Origin: Caulobacter sp. | Lineage (GTDB): Bacteria; Pseudomonadota; Alphaproteobacteria; Caulobacterales; Caulobacteraceae | Direction: 5' to 3' | Assembly: GCA_017745235.1 (NCBI GenBank) | Contig: JAGHZU010000031.1 | Span: 1-44,507, forward strand | DNA length: 44,507 nucleotides | In this document: positions 31,429 to 42,597 of the stretch, piece after piece | How the letters are laid out: the number at the start of each line of letters is the position of its first letter | Numbering within the stretch: position 1 is the first letter of the stretch | Position numbers and translations under genes: made by a program | Notes under the pieces: generated by a model | What the model saw: the letters and a program-made list of their open reading frames with translations, nothing else | What the model was told of the DNA's origin: nothing | Database searches by the model: none

Positions 31429-33258
31429 TCATCCTATGCGCGTATTTACATAACGATCGATCACGCCCTCCAGCTGGGTCAAGGGCACATTGCCGCCCAT
31501 CACCACGGCGTCGTCGAACGTGCGCAGGTCGAAGCGCGAACCTAGCGCCGCCTGGGCCTTGCCGCGCAGGCGCACGATCTCGCTGTGGCCCACCTTGTAG
31601 CCGCAGGCCTGGCCCGGCCAGGCGCAGTAGCGGTCGACCTCGCCCTGCACCTCCTGGCGGGTCGAGCCGTTGGTGGTCACGAACCATTCGATCGCCTGCT
31701 CGCGCGTCCAGCGCTTGGCGTGGATGCCGGTGTCCACCACCAGGCGGCAGGCTCGGAAGGCGATGGATTGCAGGTAGCCCAGCTTGCCCAACGTATCGCC
31801 GTCGTAGACGCCCAGTTCGTCGGCCAGTTGCTCGGCGTAGAGCGCCCAGCCTTCCGAATAGGCGTTGAACGCCAGCAGCGATCGCACCAGCGGCAGCTTG
31901 TAGGTGTACTCGCCCTGCCAGATGTGGCCCGGGATCCCCTCGTGATAGGTCAGGGTCGGCAGGCCGTAGCGCGGCCACATGCTCGTGTCGCGCAGGTTGA
32001 TGTAATAGTTGCCCGGAACCGTGCCGTCGATCGAGCCGGCCCCGGCATAGCCGCCCGGCGCCCCGTCCTGGATCTCGACCGGCACGCGCTTGATCAGCAG
32101 GTTGCCCTTCACCAGGGTGGCGAAGGCGCGCGGCAGGCGCGTGCGGATGTCCGCCACGCGACCGTTCAGATAGGCCAGGATCTGGGCCCGCCCCTCGTCG
32201 GTGTTCGGAAACAGGTTCCTGGGATCCTCGCCCAGCGCTTTCATCCGCGCCCCGACGCTGCCCTGGGTCAGGCCCAGGCCCTTCAGCAGGCCGTCCATTT
32301 GGGCGAACAGCGCCTTCAGCTGCTCCTGTCCCATGGCGTGCACCTCGTCGGGCGTCAGACGGCTGGTCGTCCCCGCCCGCAGCGCCCAGGCGTAGTAGGC
32401 TTCGCCATCAGGCAGCTTCCAGGCCCCGGCGTCGCTCTTGGCCTTGGCCCGATGGGCCTGCAGCTCGGCGATCTGGCGGTCCATGGCTGGAGCGATCTTG
32501 TCGGCCGCGATGGCCGTCGCCCGGCGCACGTGGTCGCCGGGAATGTCCTTGGTCTTCTTGGCCAGCGAGGCGACCAGCCCCCACTCGGCGATGGGCTGGG
32601 CCCGCGCCCCCGTCTGCTGCTTCAGGGTCTTGTCCAGCAGGAAGTCGGGCGCGATCACCCCCAGCGCCCCGTCGTGCCTTAGCCGTGCGGTCTCGCCGTC
32701 CAGTTGCGCGGCGTACAGCTCCAGTCGCGCCAGATAGGCGTCCGCGTCGGCGGCGTTGGCGATGCCGTGCTGGCTGTCGAGGAAGTCGGGCGTTTCGACG
32801 AAAGCCCCGGTGTTCTGCGCCACCACGTAGGGCGCGTTGCGGTAAGACCATTGCGACGACAGGCCGATGGGATCGCCATAAGCGAAATCGAAGCCCTCGA
32901 CGGCCAGTTCGTGCGCGGTCTGGGTCACCCCCAGGTCGAGGGCGGCGGCCGGCCCCAGCGCCTTGCGATCGACCGCTTTCATTTTCGCCAAGCGGGTGCG
33001 GGCGGCGGCGCCCAGGCGAGCCCGACCTTCCAAGGAGCGGTCGGTCAGGCTGGCCTTCAGGCCTGCGCGGGCGCCTTTGTCCAATCCCAGCGCGGATGCA
33101 TTCTCGGGATACTCCCGCATCAGGTCCTCGGCCGCCTGGGCCAGGAGAGCCTCGGCGGCGGCGTCGGCGGAAGGGGCGGCGGCCAGGGTCGAACCGCCGC
33201 CAAGGGTCGCGGCGGCCGCGCCCAGGACCAGAACCTCACGTCGATTGATCGCGCTCAC
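31429..33258 (-). CDS. DUF885 family exported peptidase-like protein
   Basis: A 609-residue protein of the DUF885 family (PF05960), related by motif to zinc metallopeptidases. MSAINRREVLVLGAAAATLGGGSTL is a Tat-like signal. The metal motif TYHEGIPGHIWQ provides His439, Glu440 and His445, and AYSEGWALYAEQL gives the third ligand Glu; GNYYINLRDTSMWPRYGLPT is the conserved lead. Substrates are not established for the family. Its 3' end abuts AT-rich DNA and it is followed, on the same strand, by the orphan 126-residue gene after a 108-bp gap. Confidence 0.9.
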   Translation of the reverse strand: MSAINRREVLVLGAAAATLGGGSTLAAAPSADAAAEALLAQAAEDLMREYPENASALGLDKGARAGLKASLTDRSLEGRARLGAAARTRLAKMKAVDRKALGPAAALDLGVTQTAHELAVEGFDFAYGDPIGLSSQWSYRNAPYVVAQNTGAFVETPDFLDSQHGIANAADADAYLARLELYAAQLDGETARLRHDGALGVIAPDFLLDKTLKQQTGARAQPIAEWGLVASLAKKTKDIPGDHVRRATAIAADKIAPAMDRQIAELQAHRAKAKSDAGAWKLPDGEAYYAWALRAGTTSRLTPDEVHAMGQEQLKALFAQMDGLLKGLGLTQGSVGARMKALGEDPRNLFPNTDEGRAQILAYLNGRVADIRTRLPRAFATLVKGNLLIKRVPVEIQDGAPGGYAGAGSIDGTVPGNYYINLRDTSMWPRYGLPTLTYHEGIPGHIWQGEYTYKLPLVRSLLAFNAYSEGWALYAEQLADELGVYDGDTLGKLGYLQSIAFRACRLVVDTGIHAKRWTREQAIEWFVTTNGSTRQEVQGEVDRYCAWPGQACGYKVGHSEIVRLRGKAQAALGSRFDLRTFDDAVVMGGNVPLTQLEGVIDRYVNTRIG

Positions 33259-33328
33259 CGGCGTCCCTCCAAAAGTCAGGAGCGACTCCTAGCGCAGTTC
33301 GGCGCCGGGGCGCAGCCGCCGCGCGCCG

Positions 33329-34069
33329 TCAGGCGTTGGCCCCGCCGTCGATCGCCAGGCCCGCGCCGTTGATGAAGCGGCCTTGTGGGCCGGCCACGAA
33401 GGCCACCAGGGCGGCGATGTCCTCGGGCGCGCCGTATTCGGGAATGGCCATCCGCGCCCGCTGCTCGTCGGCCATCGGCCCGGCGGCCGGGTTCATGTCG
33501 GTGTCGGTCGAGCCGGGATGGACGACATTGACCGTGATCCCACGTGGTCCCAGGTCGCGCGCCAGGCCCTTGGTCCAACCGATCAGCGCCGCCTTGCTCA
33601 TGGCGTATAGCGACGCGCCCGGCTGGGCGACCCGTTCGGCCAGGCAGCTGCCGATCGAGATGATCCGGCCGCCGCGCGGCAGATGGCGCACGGCCGCCTG
33701 CGAGGCCAGCAACACGGCGCGGACATTGACCGCCAGGGTCGTGTCGACGTCGGCCAGGGTCATGTCCTCGATCGCGCCGCCCCGGTAGAGGCCGGCGTTG
33801 TTGACCAGGATATCCAGTCCGCCCAGCGCCCGCGCGGCCTCGTCCACGGCCGAGCCCGCGGCGGCCGGGTCGGCGGCGTCGGCCTGGATCGCCACGGCCT
33901 TGCGGCCCAGCGCCTGGATGCCGGCCACCACCTGGGCGGCCTTGTCGGCCGATCGCTCGTAGGTGATCGCCACATCGGCCCCGTCCTGCGCCAGGCGCAG
34001 GGCGATCGCCGCGCCGATGCCCCGGCTGGCGCCGGTGACCAGGGCGCGCTTTCCGGTGAGGTCGCTCAT
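33329..34069 (-). CDS. Short-chain dehydrogenase/reductase
   Basis: A 246-residue SDR. The cofactor motif is TGASRGIG (12-19), NNAG lies at 90-93, and the catalytic Ser, Tyr155 and Lys159 lie in SIGSCLAE and YAMSK. ITVNVVHPGSTDTDMNPA is the usual post-catalytic region. The NAD(P)-dependent substrate is unknown. An AAGGAA site precedes the ATG. It is divergent from a TetR gene with two matching operator palindromes in the 111-bp gap. Confidence 0.93.
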   Translation of the reverse strand: MSDLTGKRALVTGASRGIGAAIALRLAQDGADVAITYERSADKAAQVVAGIQALGRKAVAIQADAADPAAAGSAVDEAARALGGLDILVNNAGLYRGGAIEDMTLADVDTTLAVNVRAVLLASQAAVRHLPRGGRIISIGSCLAERVAQPGASLYAMSKAALIGWTKGLARDLGPRGITVNVVHPGSTDTDMNPAAGPMADEQRARMAIPEYGAPEDIAALVAFVAGPQGRFINGAGLAIDGGANA

Positions 34070-34083
34070 TTCGATTCCTTTCT

Positions 34084-34152
34084 GTATCGATCGATACGGA
34101 AATGGAGGCGGGTTGCCCGACCCCGTCAACCGCTTTATGTGTCGGTCGGTAC
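34084..34152. promoter_or_regulatory. Two TetR operator palindromes between SDR and tetR
   Basis: GTATCGATCGATAC (34084-34097) is a perfect 14-bp palindrome; GTGTCGGTCGGTAC (34139-34152) is a degenerate copy differing at four positions. On the plus strand TTGCCC (34113-34118) and TATGTG (34136-34141) are 17 bp apart and the second operator overlaps the -10, giving autorepression. The first lies between the SDR ATG and its promoter. Confidence 0.65.
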
Positions 34153-34180
34153 AGAATTCTTGAAAGTTGCGATTTCCGGC

Positions 34181-34828
34181 ATGGCGGAGCGTGGACGGCC
34201 CCGCGGTTTCGACCGCAACGCGGCCTTGCAGAAGGCGATGGAGGTGTTCTGGGCGCGCGGCTATGACGGCGCCTCGATGAGCGACCTGACGGCCGCCATG
34301 GGGATCGCCTCGCCCAGTCTCTACGCCGCATTCGGATGCAAGGAGGCGCTGTTTCGCGAGGCGCTGGCGCTCTATGCGGCCACCGAGAGCGACGGCGTCT
34401 GGGGCGGGATCGAGGCCGCCTCCACGGCGCGGGAGGGCTGCGTAGGCATGCTGGAGGCCACGGCGCGGGTCTTCACCCGACCCGACAAGCCCAGCGGCTG
34501 TCTGGTGGTGCTGTCGGCCCTGCATGCGGGCGACCTCAGCGATACGGCGCGGAAAGAGCTGGTGCGCGCCCGGGCCGGAACGATCGCGACGCTGGAAGCG
34601 CGGCTGCGCAGGGGCCAGCTCGAGGGCGACGTGCCCACCGGAGCCGACGTCCGCGCCGTGGCCACCTATCTGGCCACCGTCCAGCAGGGCATGTCGATCC
34701 AGGCTCGAGACGGAGCCGACCGGGCGACGCTCGAAGCGGTCGCCCGGTCGGTCATGGCCGGCTGGGACGGACTGGTGGCCGGCCCGGCCCGAGCCCTGGG
34801 GCCCGGACCCGACCAGGCTAAGGTGTGA
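34181..34828 (+). CDS. TetR/AcrR family transcriptional regulator
   Basis: A 215-residue TetR regulator. The HTH is in RGFDRNAALQKAMEVFWARGYDGASMSDLTAAMGIASPSLYAAFGCKEALFREAL (about 8-60), with YDGASMSDLTAAMGIASPSLYAAF the DNA-binding core. The C-terminal domain (about 80-200) is helical and ligand-binding. The ATG at 34181 is close to MAERGRPRGFD; an open frame extends upstream without homology. It is divergent from the SDR gene and shares its operators, so it probably represses both, responding to the substrate of the SDR. Confidence 0.9.
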   Translation: MAERGRPRGFDRNAALQKAMEVFWARGYDGASMSDLTAAMGIASPSLYAAFGCKEALFREALALYAATESDGVWGGIEAASTAREGCVGMLEATARVFTRPDKPSGCLVVLSALHAGDLSDTARKELVRARAGTIATLEARLRRGQLEGDVPTGADVRAVATYLATVQQGMSIQARDGADRATLEAVARSVMAGWDGLVAGPARALGPGPDQAKV

Positions 34829-34845
34829 TCAGCATCCCAATTCAT

Positions 34846-34898
34846 CGTCATCCCTGACGCCAGGCGGTCCGCTACGCGGTCCTCCGGCCGGGATGACG
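34846..34898. terminator. REP-like hairpin between convergent tetR and azoR
   Basis: CGTCATCCC (34846-34854) pairs with GGGATGACG (34890-34898), enclosing further GCGG/CCGC stem. This CGTCATCCC...GGGATGACG form is a common alphaproteobacterial intergenic repeat, and it sits between two convergent genes. Confidence 0.6.
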
Positions 34899-34919
34899 GC
34901 TGAAGATCGAGCGCGGCGC

Positions 34920-35528
34920 CTAGGCGGCCAGTTTCAGGATCTCGCCCTGGGCGGTCTCGATCGACTTGCCGCGCGCTTCCGGACCCAGGGCCACGCCCTC
35001 GGCGCGGATGAAGCGCAGGTCGGTCACGCCCATGAACCCGAACACCGCCTGCAGGTAGGGCTCCTGGTGGTCCAAAGAGGCCGCCGGGGTGTCGGCGCCG
35101 TAGTAGCCGCCGCGCGAGGAGGCGATGATCACCGTCTTGCCGCCGGCCAGGCCTTCGGGGCCCTTCTCGGTGTAGCGGAAGGTGCGGCCGGCCACGGCCA
35201 CGCGGTCGATCCAGGCCTTCAAGTGGCTGGAGACCGAGAAATTGTACATCGGCGCGCCGATCACCACGATGTCGGCGGCCAGGAACTCGTCCAGTGCCGC
35301 CTGGCCCGAGGCGATGTCGGCCGCCAGGGCCGCGCTTTCCGGCGTCGCGCCCTGGCCGGCGGCCAGATGGGCGCCCGTCAGGTGGTCCAGGGGCTGGGCG
35401 GCCAGGTCGCGGCGGACGATCTCCAGGCCGGGATGCTGGGCGGCCTGCGCGGCGACGATCGCGGCCGACAGCGTGCGGCTCACCGAGCCTTCGCCCAGGA
35501 TGCTGGAATCGATGTGAAGAAGTTTCAT
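34920..35528 (-). CDS. azoR: FMN-dependent NADH-azoreductase
   Basis: A 202-residue flavodoxin-fold quinone/azo reductase. MKLLHIDSSILGEGSVSRTLSAAIV is the phosphate-binding N terminus, APMYNFSVSSHLKAWIDRVAVAGRTFRYTEKGPEGLAGGK contains the flavin-binding PMYNF and AGRTFRY motifs of AzoR, and SRGGYY the second loop. It reduces azo compounds and quinones with NADH and FMN in the cytosol; protection from quinone stress is the likely role. It is divergent from a LysR gene, the usual partner for such enzymes. Confidence 0.95.
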   Translation of the reverse strand: MKLLHIDSSILGEGSVSRTLSAAIVAAQAAQHPGLEIVRRDLAAQPLDHLTGAHLAAGQGATPESAALAADIASGQAALDEFLAADIVVIGAPMYNFSVSSHLKAWIDRVAVAGRTFRYTEKGPEGLAGGKTVIIASSRGGYYGADTPAASLDHQEPYLQAVFGFMGVTDLRFIRAEGVALGPEARGKSIETAQGEILKLAA

Positions 35529-35613
35529 GACCTTGCGAACTCCGAAGCGCCATCTGGGCGCGACGGGGGATTTAGGCCTTCTCCATCCAGCGCAGCAGCC
35601 TATATGATTAGAT

Positions 35614-35625
35614 ACGATCCATCGT
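35614..35625. promoter_or_regulatory. Palindrome between azoR and the LysR gene
   Basis: ACGAT-CC-ATCGT is a perfect 5-bp dyad 12 bp before the LysR ATG, in the 109-bp divergent gap. It may be part of a LysR binding site, but it lacks a clear T-N11-A pattern. Confidence 0.3.
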
Positions 35626-35637
35626 CAGGAGCGATAG

Positions 35638-36594
35638 ATGCTGGACGGCGTCACCCTCGACCAGATGCGCACCTTCCTGGCCGCCGCCGACGAAGGCAGC
35701 TTCTCGGCCGCCGGCCGAAAACTGGGTCGCGCCCAGTCCGTGGTCAGCCAGACCCTGGCCAATCTTGAGGGTCAGATCGGCGTTCGCCTGTTCGACCGCA
35801 CGGCCCGCATGCCAGTGCTGACCGAGGCCGGCCGCGCCCTGGTTATCCAGGCCCGCGAGGTCGCCGCCCGCATGGACGCCTTCAAGGCCCAGGCCGCCAG
35901 CCTGGCCGGCGGACTCGAGGCAGAGGTCTCGGTGGTGATCGACGTGCTGTTTCCCATGCATGTGCTGGCTCATGCCATCAGCGACTTCCAGAAGCACTTC
36001 CCCGATACCGCCCTGCGCGTCCATGTCGAGGCCCTGGGCGCAGTGCTGCAGCCCGTGCTGGACGGCCGCTGCGCTTTCGCCGTCATGGGATCCCTGCCGG
36101 ACGCCCCGCCCGAGCTGGTGCGCGAGCGCCTGCTGTCGCTGCGCATGCTGATGGTGGCTTCGGCCGGCCATCCCCTGGCCGCCATCGACGGCCCGATCCC
36201 GCCCGAGGAACTGTCGCGCCACGTCCAGCTGGTGCTGACCGACCGCTCCACTCTCACTCAGGGACGCGAGTTCGGCGTCCTGTCGCCCAAGACCTGGCGG
36301 CTGGCCGACCTGGGCGCCAAGCTCTCGTTCCTGCGCGCGGGCCTGGGCTGGGGCGGCATGCCCTGGAACCTGGTCCAGGCCGATCTGGATTCCGGCGCGC
36401 TCAAGGCCCTGGAAGTCCGCGACTTTCCCGCAGGCGGCCTGCTGATGCCGATGTACGCCGCCCACCGCGCCGACACCCCGCCCGGGCCCGCCGGCCGCTG
36501 GATGATCGAGCGCCTGAAGGACACCGCCGACCGCTGCCCCAAGCCGGAGGGCGACACGCCGCCCGCGGTCGCGCTGAAGGCGGTGAACTGCTGA
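35638..36594 (+). CDS. LysR family transcriptional regulator
   Basis: A 318-residue LysR regulator. The N-terminal HTH is MLDGVTLDQMRTFLAAADEGSFSAAGRKLGRAQSVVSQTLANLEGQIGVRLFDR, with SQTLANLE the recognition helix. The effector domain spans about 90-300. AGGAGCG precedes the ATG. It is divergent from azoR, so it likely controls that gene, activating it when a quinone or azo effector binds. Confidence 0.9.
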   Translation: MLDGVTLDQMRTFLAAADEGSFSAAGRKLGRAQSVVSQTLANLEGQIGVRLFDRTARMPVLTEAGRALVIQAREVAARMDAFKAQAASLAGGLEAEVSVVIDVLFPMHVLAHAISDFQKHFPDTALRVHVEALGAVLQPVLDGRCAFAVMGSLPDAPPELVRERLLSLRMLMVASAGHPLAAIDGPIPPEELSRHVQLVLTDRSTLTQGREFGVLSPKTWRLADLGAKLSFLRAGLGWGGMPWNLVQADLDSGALKALEVRDFPAGGLLMPMYAAHRADTPPGPAGRWMIERLKDTADRCPKPEGDTPPAVALKAVNC

Positions 36595-36617
36595 ACCCCA
36601 TCCAGCCTTCCGGCCGC

Positions 36618-36666
36618 TCCTCCAAAGGGAGGATTTGAGCCGAACGATGCTCCCCCTCAGGGGAGC
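36618..36666. repeat. Intergenic hairpins between convergent LysR and metH genes
   Basis: CCTCC/GGAGG around 36619-36632 and GCTCCCC (36649-36655), CTCA, GGGGAGC (36660-36666) form two hairpins. The sequence GCTCCCC...GGGGAGCCGCCGCGTAGCGACCGAGGGGGAT is of a kind seen repeatedly between genes in Caulobacter-like genomes. It sits between two convergent genes. Confidence 0.5.
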
Positions 36667-36698
36667 CGCCGCGTAGCGACCGAGGGGGATGACCCCGC

Positions 36699-39367
<2,669 letters not shown>

Positions 39368-39368
<1 letters not shown>

Positions 39369-40444
39369 TACACCAACTCGAAGGGTTCGAGGCCGGCCAG
39401 GCGCATGGCCTTGGGACGCTCGGGAATCTGACGCGGCGCCACGCCGGCGACTTCGTCGGCCACGTGGCGGATGTGATCGGGCGTCGTGCCGCAGCAGCCG
39501 CCCAGGATGTTGACCAGGCCGTCCTTGGCCCACTCGTGCAACTGGTGGCCCGTCTGGTGCGGCTCCTCGTCGTACTCGCCCATGGCGTTGGGCAGGCCGG
39601 CGTTGGGATAGGCCGCCACCAGGGTGTCGGCGATGCGGGCCATCTCGGCGATGTGCGGGCGCATCAGGTCCGCGCCCAGGGCGCAGTTGAAGCCCACCGC
39701 GAACGGCTTGGCGTGCTTGATCGAGTTCCAGAACGCCTCGGCCGTCTGGCCCGACAGGGTGCGGCCCGAGCGGTCGGTGATGGTGCCGCTGATCCAGATC
39801 GGCAGCTCTTCGTGCCCCTCGTCGCGCAGGTCCAGGATCGCCTTGATCGCGGCCTTGCAGTTGAGGGTGTCGGTGATGGTCTCGATCAGGAACAGGTCGA
39901 CCCCGCCCTGATAGAGGGCGTCCACCTGCTCGCGATAGGCCTGGTAGACCTGGTCGAAGGTCACCTTGCGCGCGCCGGGATCGTTCACGTCCGACGACAT
40001 CGACAGCATCACGTTCAGCGGGCCGATCGAGCCGGCGATGAAGCGGGGCTTGTCCGGGTGCTCGGCCAGCCAGCGGTCGGCCACCTGGCGGCCGATGCGC
40101 GCGCCCTCGTAGTTGATGTCGCGCACGGTGGCGGCGTCCAGGCCGTAGTCGGCCTGGGCGATGGTGGTGCCCGAGAAGGTGTTGGTCTCGGAGATGTCGG
40201 CGCCGGCGGCGAAATAGGCGTCATGAAGCTCGGCCACGAGATCCGGCCGCGTCAGGCACAGGATGTCGTTGTTGCCCTTCATCTGGCCGTCGTAGTCGGC
40301 GAAGCGCTCGGCGCGGTAGTCGGCCTCGGTCAGCTTCTTCTTCTGGAACATCACGCCCCAGGAGCCGTCCAGGATCAGGATGCGCTCCCTGGCGGCGGCC
40401 TTCAGGGCGGCGATGCGGCCGGCACGGGTGGAAAGATCGGTCAT
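39368..40444 (-). CDS. metH: Methionine synthase, N-terminal homocysteine S-methyltransferase half
   Basis: A 358-residue protein matching the zinc-binding homocysteine domain of MetH: ERILILDGSWGVMFQKKKL, DYDGQMKGNNDILCLTRPDLV, AGADISETNTFSGT, and the zinc cysteines in GFNCALGAD and ILGGCCGTTPDHI. It ends FELV followed by TAA, and then the C-terminal half begins, so the enzyme is split into two polypeptides with the fold boundary at the domain junction. The start ATG at 40444 overlaps the metF stop by ATGA. Split MetH is known in some alphaproteobacteria; the halves must associate for activity. Confidence 0.95.
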
Positions 40445-41397
40445 GCGGCGGCCTCCGACGGCGCCGGCGCGGCCTCGCGAACGCCCAGCACGCGGCAGAT
40501 GGCGTAGACGAGGTCGGCCCGGTTCAGGGTGTAGAAATGGAAGTCCGAGAAGCCCTGCTCCTGCAGCTTGGCGCACATCTCGGCGGCCACGGAGCAGGCG
40601 ATCAGGCGACGGGTCTCATTGTCCTCGTCCAGGCCGTCGAACAGATTGGCCAGCCAGCCGGGCACGGTGGTCTGGCAGGCCGCCGACATCTTCACCAGGC
40701 CCTTGAAGTTGGTCACCGGCATGACGCCCGGCACGATCGGGATCGTGATCCCGGCCGCCCGCACCTTGTCGACGTAGCGCAGGAAGGCGTCGATATCGAA
40801 GAAGAACTGGCTGATGCCCAGGGTGGCGCCGGCGTCGACCTTGGCCTTCAGCACGTCGATGTCGTGATCCAGCGACGGGCTCTCGGGATGCTTCTCGGGA
40901 TAGACCCCGACCAGCACCTCGAACGGCGCGACGCCCTTGATCGCGCTCGTCAGTTCCGTGGCGTTGGCGTAGCCGTCGGCCCGCGGCACGTAGACGCCGC
41001 CGATGCCGCCCTCGCCCGGAGGCGGGTCGCCGCGCAGCGAGACGATGTGACGAACACCGGTGTCCCAGTATTCGCGGATCACCTCGTCCACCTCCTCGCG
41101 GCTGGCGCCCACGCAGGTCAGGTGGGCGGCTGGCTTGAGGCTGGTCTCCTCGAGGATGCGCTTGACCGTGCGGTGCGTGCGCTCGCGCGTCGAGCCGCCG
41201 GCGCCGTAGGTCACCGAGACGAACGCCGGATCCAGCGGGGCCAGGCGCTTGATCGCCGCCCACAGGTTCTCTTCCATCTGCTCGGTCTTCGGCGGAAAGA
41301 ACTCGAACGACACGCGCGGGCGGTCGGTGCGCTCACCGGCGCGGGCCACCGGACCGATGACGCGGCGGCCGAGGGGGCTGACGGGCGGAAGGGTCAT
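40441..41397 (-). CDS. metF: 5,10-methylenetetrahydrofolate reductase
   Basis: A 318-residue MetF. RVSFEFFPPKTEQMEENLW (about residues 28-46) holds the family's Glu, VSVTYGAGGSTRERTHRTVKRI and LRGDPPPGEGG bind folate and FAD, and LGISQFFFDIDAFLRYVDKVRAAG is the conserved C-terminal strand. It reduces methylene-THF to methyl-THF for MetH, in the same operon. It overlaps both neighbours by 4 bp (ATGA), an arrangement that ensures coupled expression. Confidence 0.98.
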   Translation of the reverse strand: MTLPPVSPLGRRVIGPVARAGERTDRPRVSFEFFPPKTEQMEENLWAAIKRLAPLDPAFVSVTYGAGGSTRERTHRTVKRILEETSLKPAAHLTCVGASREEVDEVIREYWDTGVRHIVSLRGDPPPGEGGIGGVYVPRADGYANATELTSAIKGVAPFEVLVGVYPEKHPESPSLDHDIDVLKAKVDAGATLGISQFFFDIDAFLRYVDKVRAAGITIPIVPGVMPVTNFKGLVKMSAACQTTVPGWLANLFDGLDEDNETRRLIACSVAAEMCAKLQEQGFSDFHFYTLNRADLVYAICRVLGVREAAPAPSEAAA

Positions 41398-42368
41398 GCG
41401 GCGTTTCTTTCGGCGGCGTTCTTGGAAGGACGGCGGGCCGTCCAGATCTTCACGGTCAGGCCGTCCGGCTTGGCCGGCGGCAGGGCGATATTGCGGTCCA
41501 TGACCAGCCCGCCCGCCTCGACCCAGCCCACGATCTCGTGGTCGGCGAAGCCCAGGCGGCGGTGCTGATGCCCCTCGCGCAGGAACTCGTGGTCGTGCGG
41601 GGCGAAGTCGGCGATCAGCAGCAGGCCGCCCGGCGTGACCAGGCGCGCGGCCTCCTCCACGGCGGCGGCGGGATCACCCAGATAATGCAGCACCTGGTGC
41701 ACGGTCACCAGGTCGGCGCAGCCGCCCGGCAGGCCCGTGGCGAAGATGTCGCCGTGGCGCAGTTCGCATTGCGCCAGGCCGGCCTTGGCCACCTCGTCGC
41801 GGGCGATGTTCAGCATCTGCTGCGACAGGTCCAGGCCCAGGGCGTTGCTGGCGCGCTTGCCCAGCAGGGTCAGCATGCGGCCCGCGCCCACGCCCAGGTC
41901 GACCATCTCCTCGAACGGACCTTCGCCGGCCGCCGCCAGAATCGCGGCCTCGACCTCGGCCTCGTCGTAAAGGGCGCTGATCTGGTTCCAGCGCGCGGCG
42001 TTGCGGGCGAAATAGGCTTGAGCCCCGGCCGTGCGCTCGGCCCGGACCAGGGCCAGCTTGTCGGCGTCGGCGCGGATCACCGCGTCCTGCTGGTCGATCA
42101 GGTCCAGGACGCGCAGCACCAGGTCTCGGCCCGGCGACTTCACCGCCAGGCGGTAGAACACCCAGGCGCCGTCCGGGAACCGTTCGACCAGTCCCGCCTC
42201 GGCCAGCAGCTTGAGGTGACGCGACACGCGCGGCTGGCTCTGGTCCAGCACGCGGCACAGTTCCAGCACGGACAGCTCCTCGGCCGCCAGCAGGGCCAGC
42301 ACGCGCAGACGCGTCGCCTCCCCGGCCGCGCGCAGCAGGTCAACCATCTGCTCGGAAGACAACGTCAT
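41394..42368 (-). CDS. ArsR-family regulator fused to a SAM methyltransferase (SahR-like)
   Basis: A 324-residue fusion. Residues 1-90 are an ArsR winged helix (MTLSSEQMVDLLRAAGEATRLRVLALLAAEELSVLELCRVLDQSQPRVSRHLKLLAEAGLVE). Residues about 145-300 are a class I methyltransferase with VDLGVGAGRMLTLL and VTPGGLLLIADFAPHDHEFLREGHQHRRLGF. ArsR proteins of this type control S-adenosylhomocysteine recycling (the SahR group) in proteobacteria; a SAM/SAH-binding domain as sensor is an attractive inference. It heads the metF-metH operon. A perfect 24-bp palindrome lies just upstream, and no Shine-Dalgarno is visible between it and the ATG, so the mRNA may be leaderless. Confidence 0.88.
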   Translation of the reverse strand: MTLSSEQMVDLLRAAGEATRLRVLALLAAEELSVLELCRVLDQSQPRVSRHLKLLAEAGLVERFPDGAWVFYRLAVKSPGRDLVLRVLDLIDQQDAVIRADADKLALVRAERTAGAQAYFARNAARWNQISALYDEAEVEAAILAAAGEGPFEEMVDLGVGAGRMLTLLGKRASNALGLDLSQQMLNIARDEVAKAGLAQCELRHGDIFATGLPGGCADLVTVHQVLHYLGDPAAAVEEAARLVTPGGLLLIADFAPHDHEFLREGHQHRRLGFADHEIVGWVEAGGLVMDRNIALPPAKPDGLTVKIWTARRPSKNAAERNAA

Positions 42369-42370
42369 GA

Positions 42371-42394
42371 GGACATAAAGATATCTTTATGTCC
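42371..42394 (-). promoter_or_regulatory. Perfect 24-bp palindrome, operator of the ArsR-met operon
   Basis: GGACATAAAGAT (42371-42382) is followed by its exact reverse complement (42383-42394), with no mismatch. It ends three bases before the ATG. The AT-rich core stands out in GC-rich DNA. ArsR regulators bind such dyads, so it is the likely site of autoregulation of the met operon. Confidence 0.8.
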
Positions 42395-42532
42395 GATTTG
42401 GCAAGGGAATTTAACGCGCCCCGGGCGATTTGACCGCCCCTGATGACGGCAAACCTTGCCTGGGGATTGGCGATAACGGGGGCCGGGGGCGCAATATCGT
42501 CCCCAAACAACGCGACCGGCCACGAAAATCGT

Positions 42533-42569
42533 CCACAACCGATTGTGGCGGGCGTTACTAGCCCGCCAC
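42533..42569 (-). terminator. Overlapping alternative hairpins after the hydroxyacid dehydrogenase gene
   Basis: CCACAA/TTGTGG (42533-42538, 42543-42548) and GTGGCGGGC/GCCCGCCAC (42545-42553, 42561-42569) are two stems sharing 42545-42548, so only one can form at a time. The pair lies about 30 bases past the stop of the minus-strand dehydrogenase gene. Confidence 0.4.
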
Positions 42570-42597
42570 TCCGCCCAAGTCACCTGTCACTCCGGGA

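Noticed and set aside
33683..34180. Plus-strand open frame running into tetR
   Set aside because: It lies opposite the SDR gene and across its promoter; the HTH begins at 34181.
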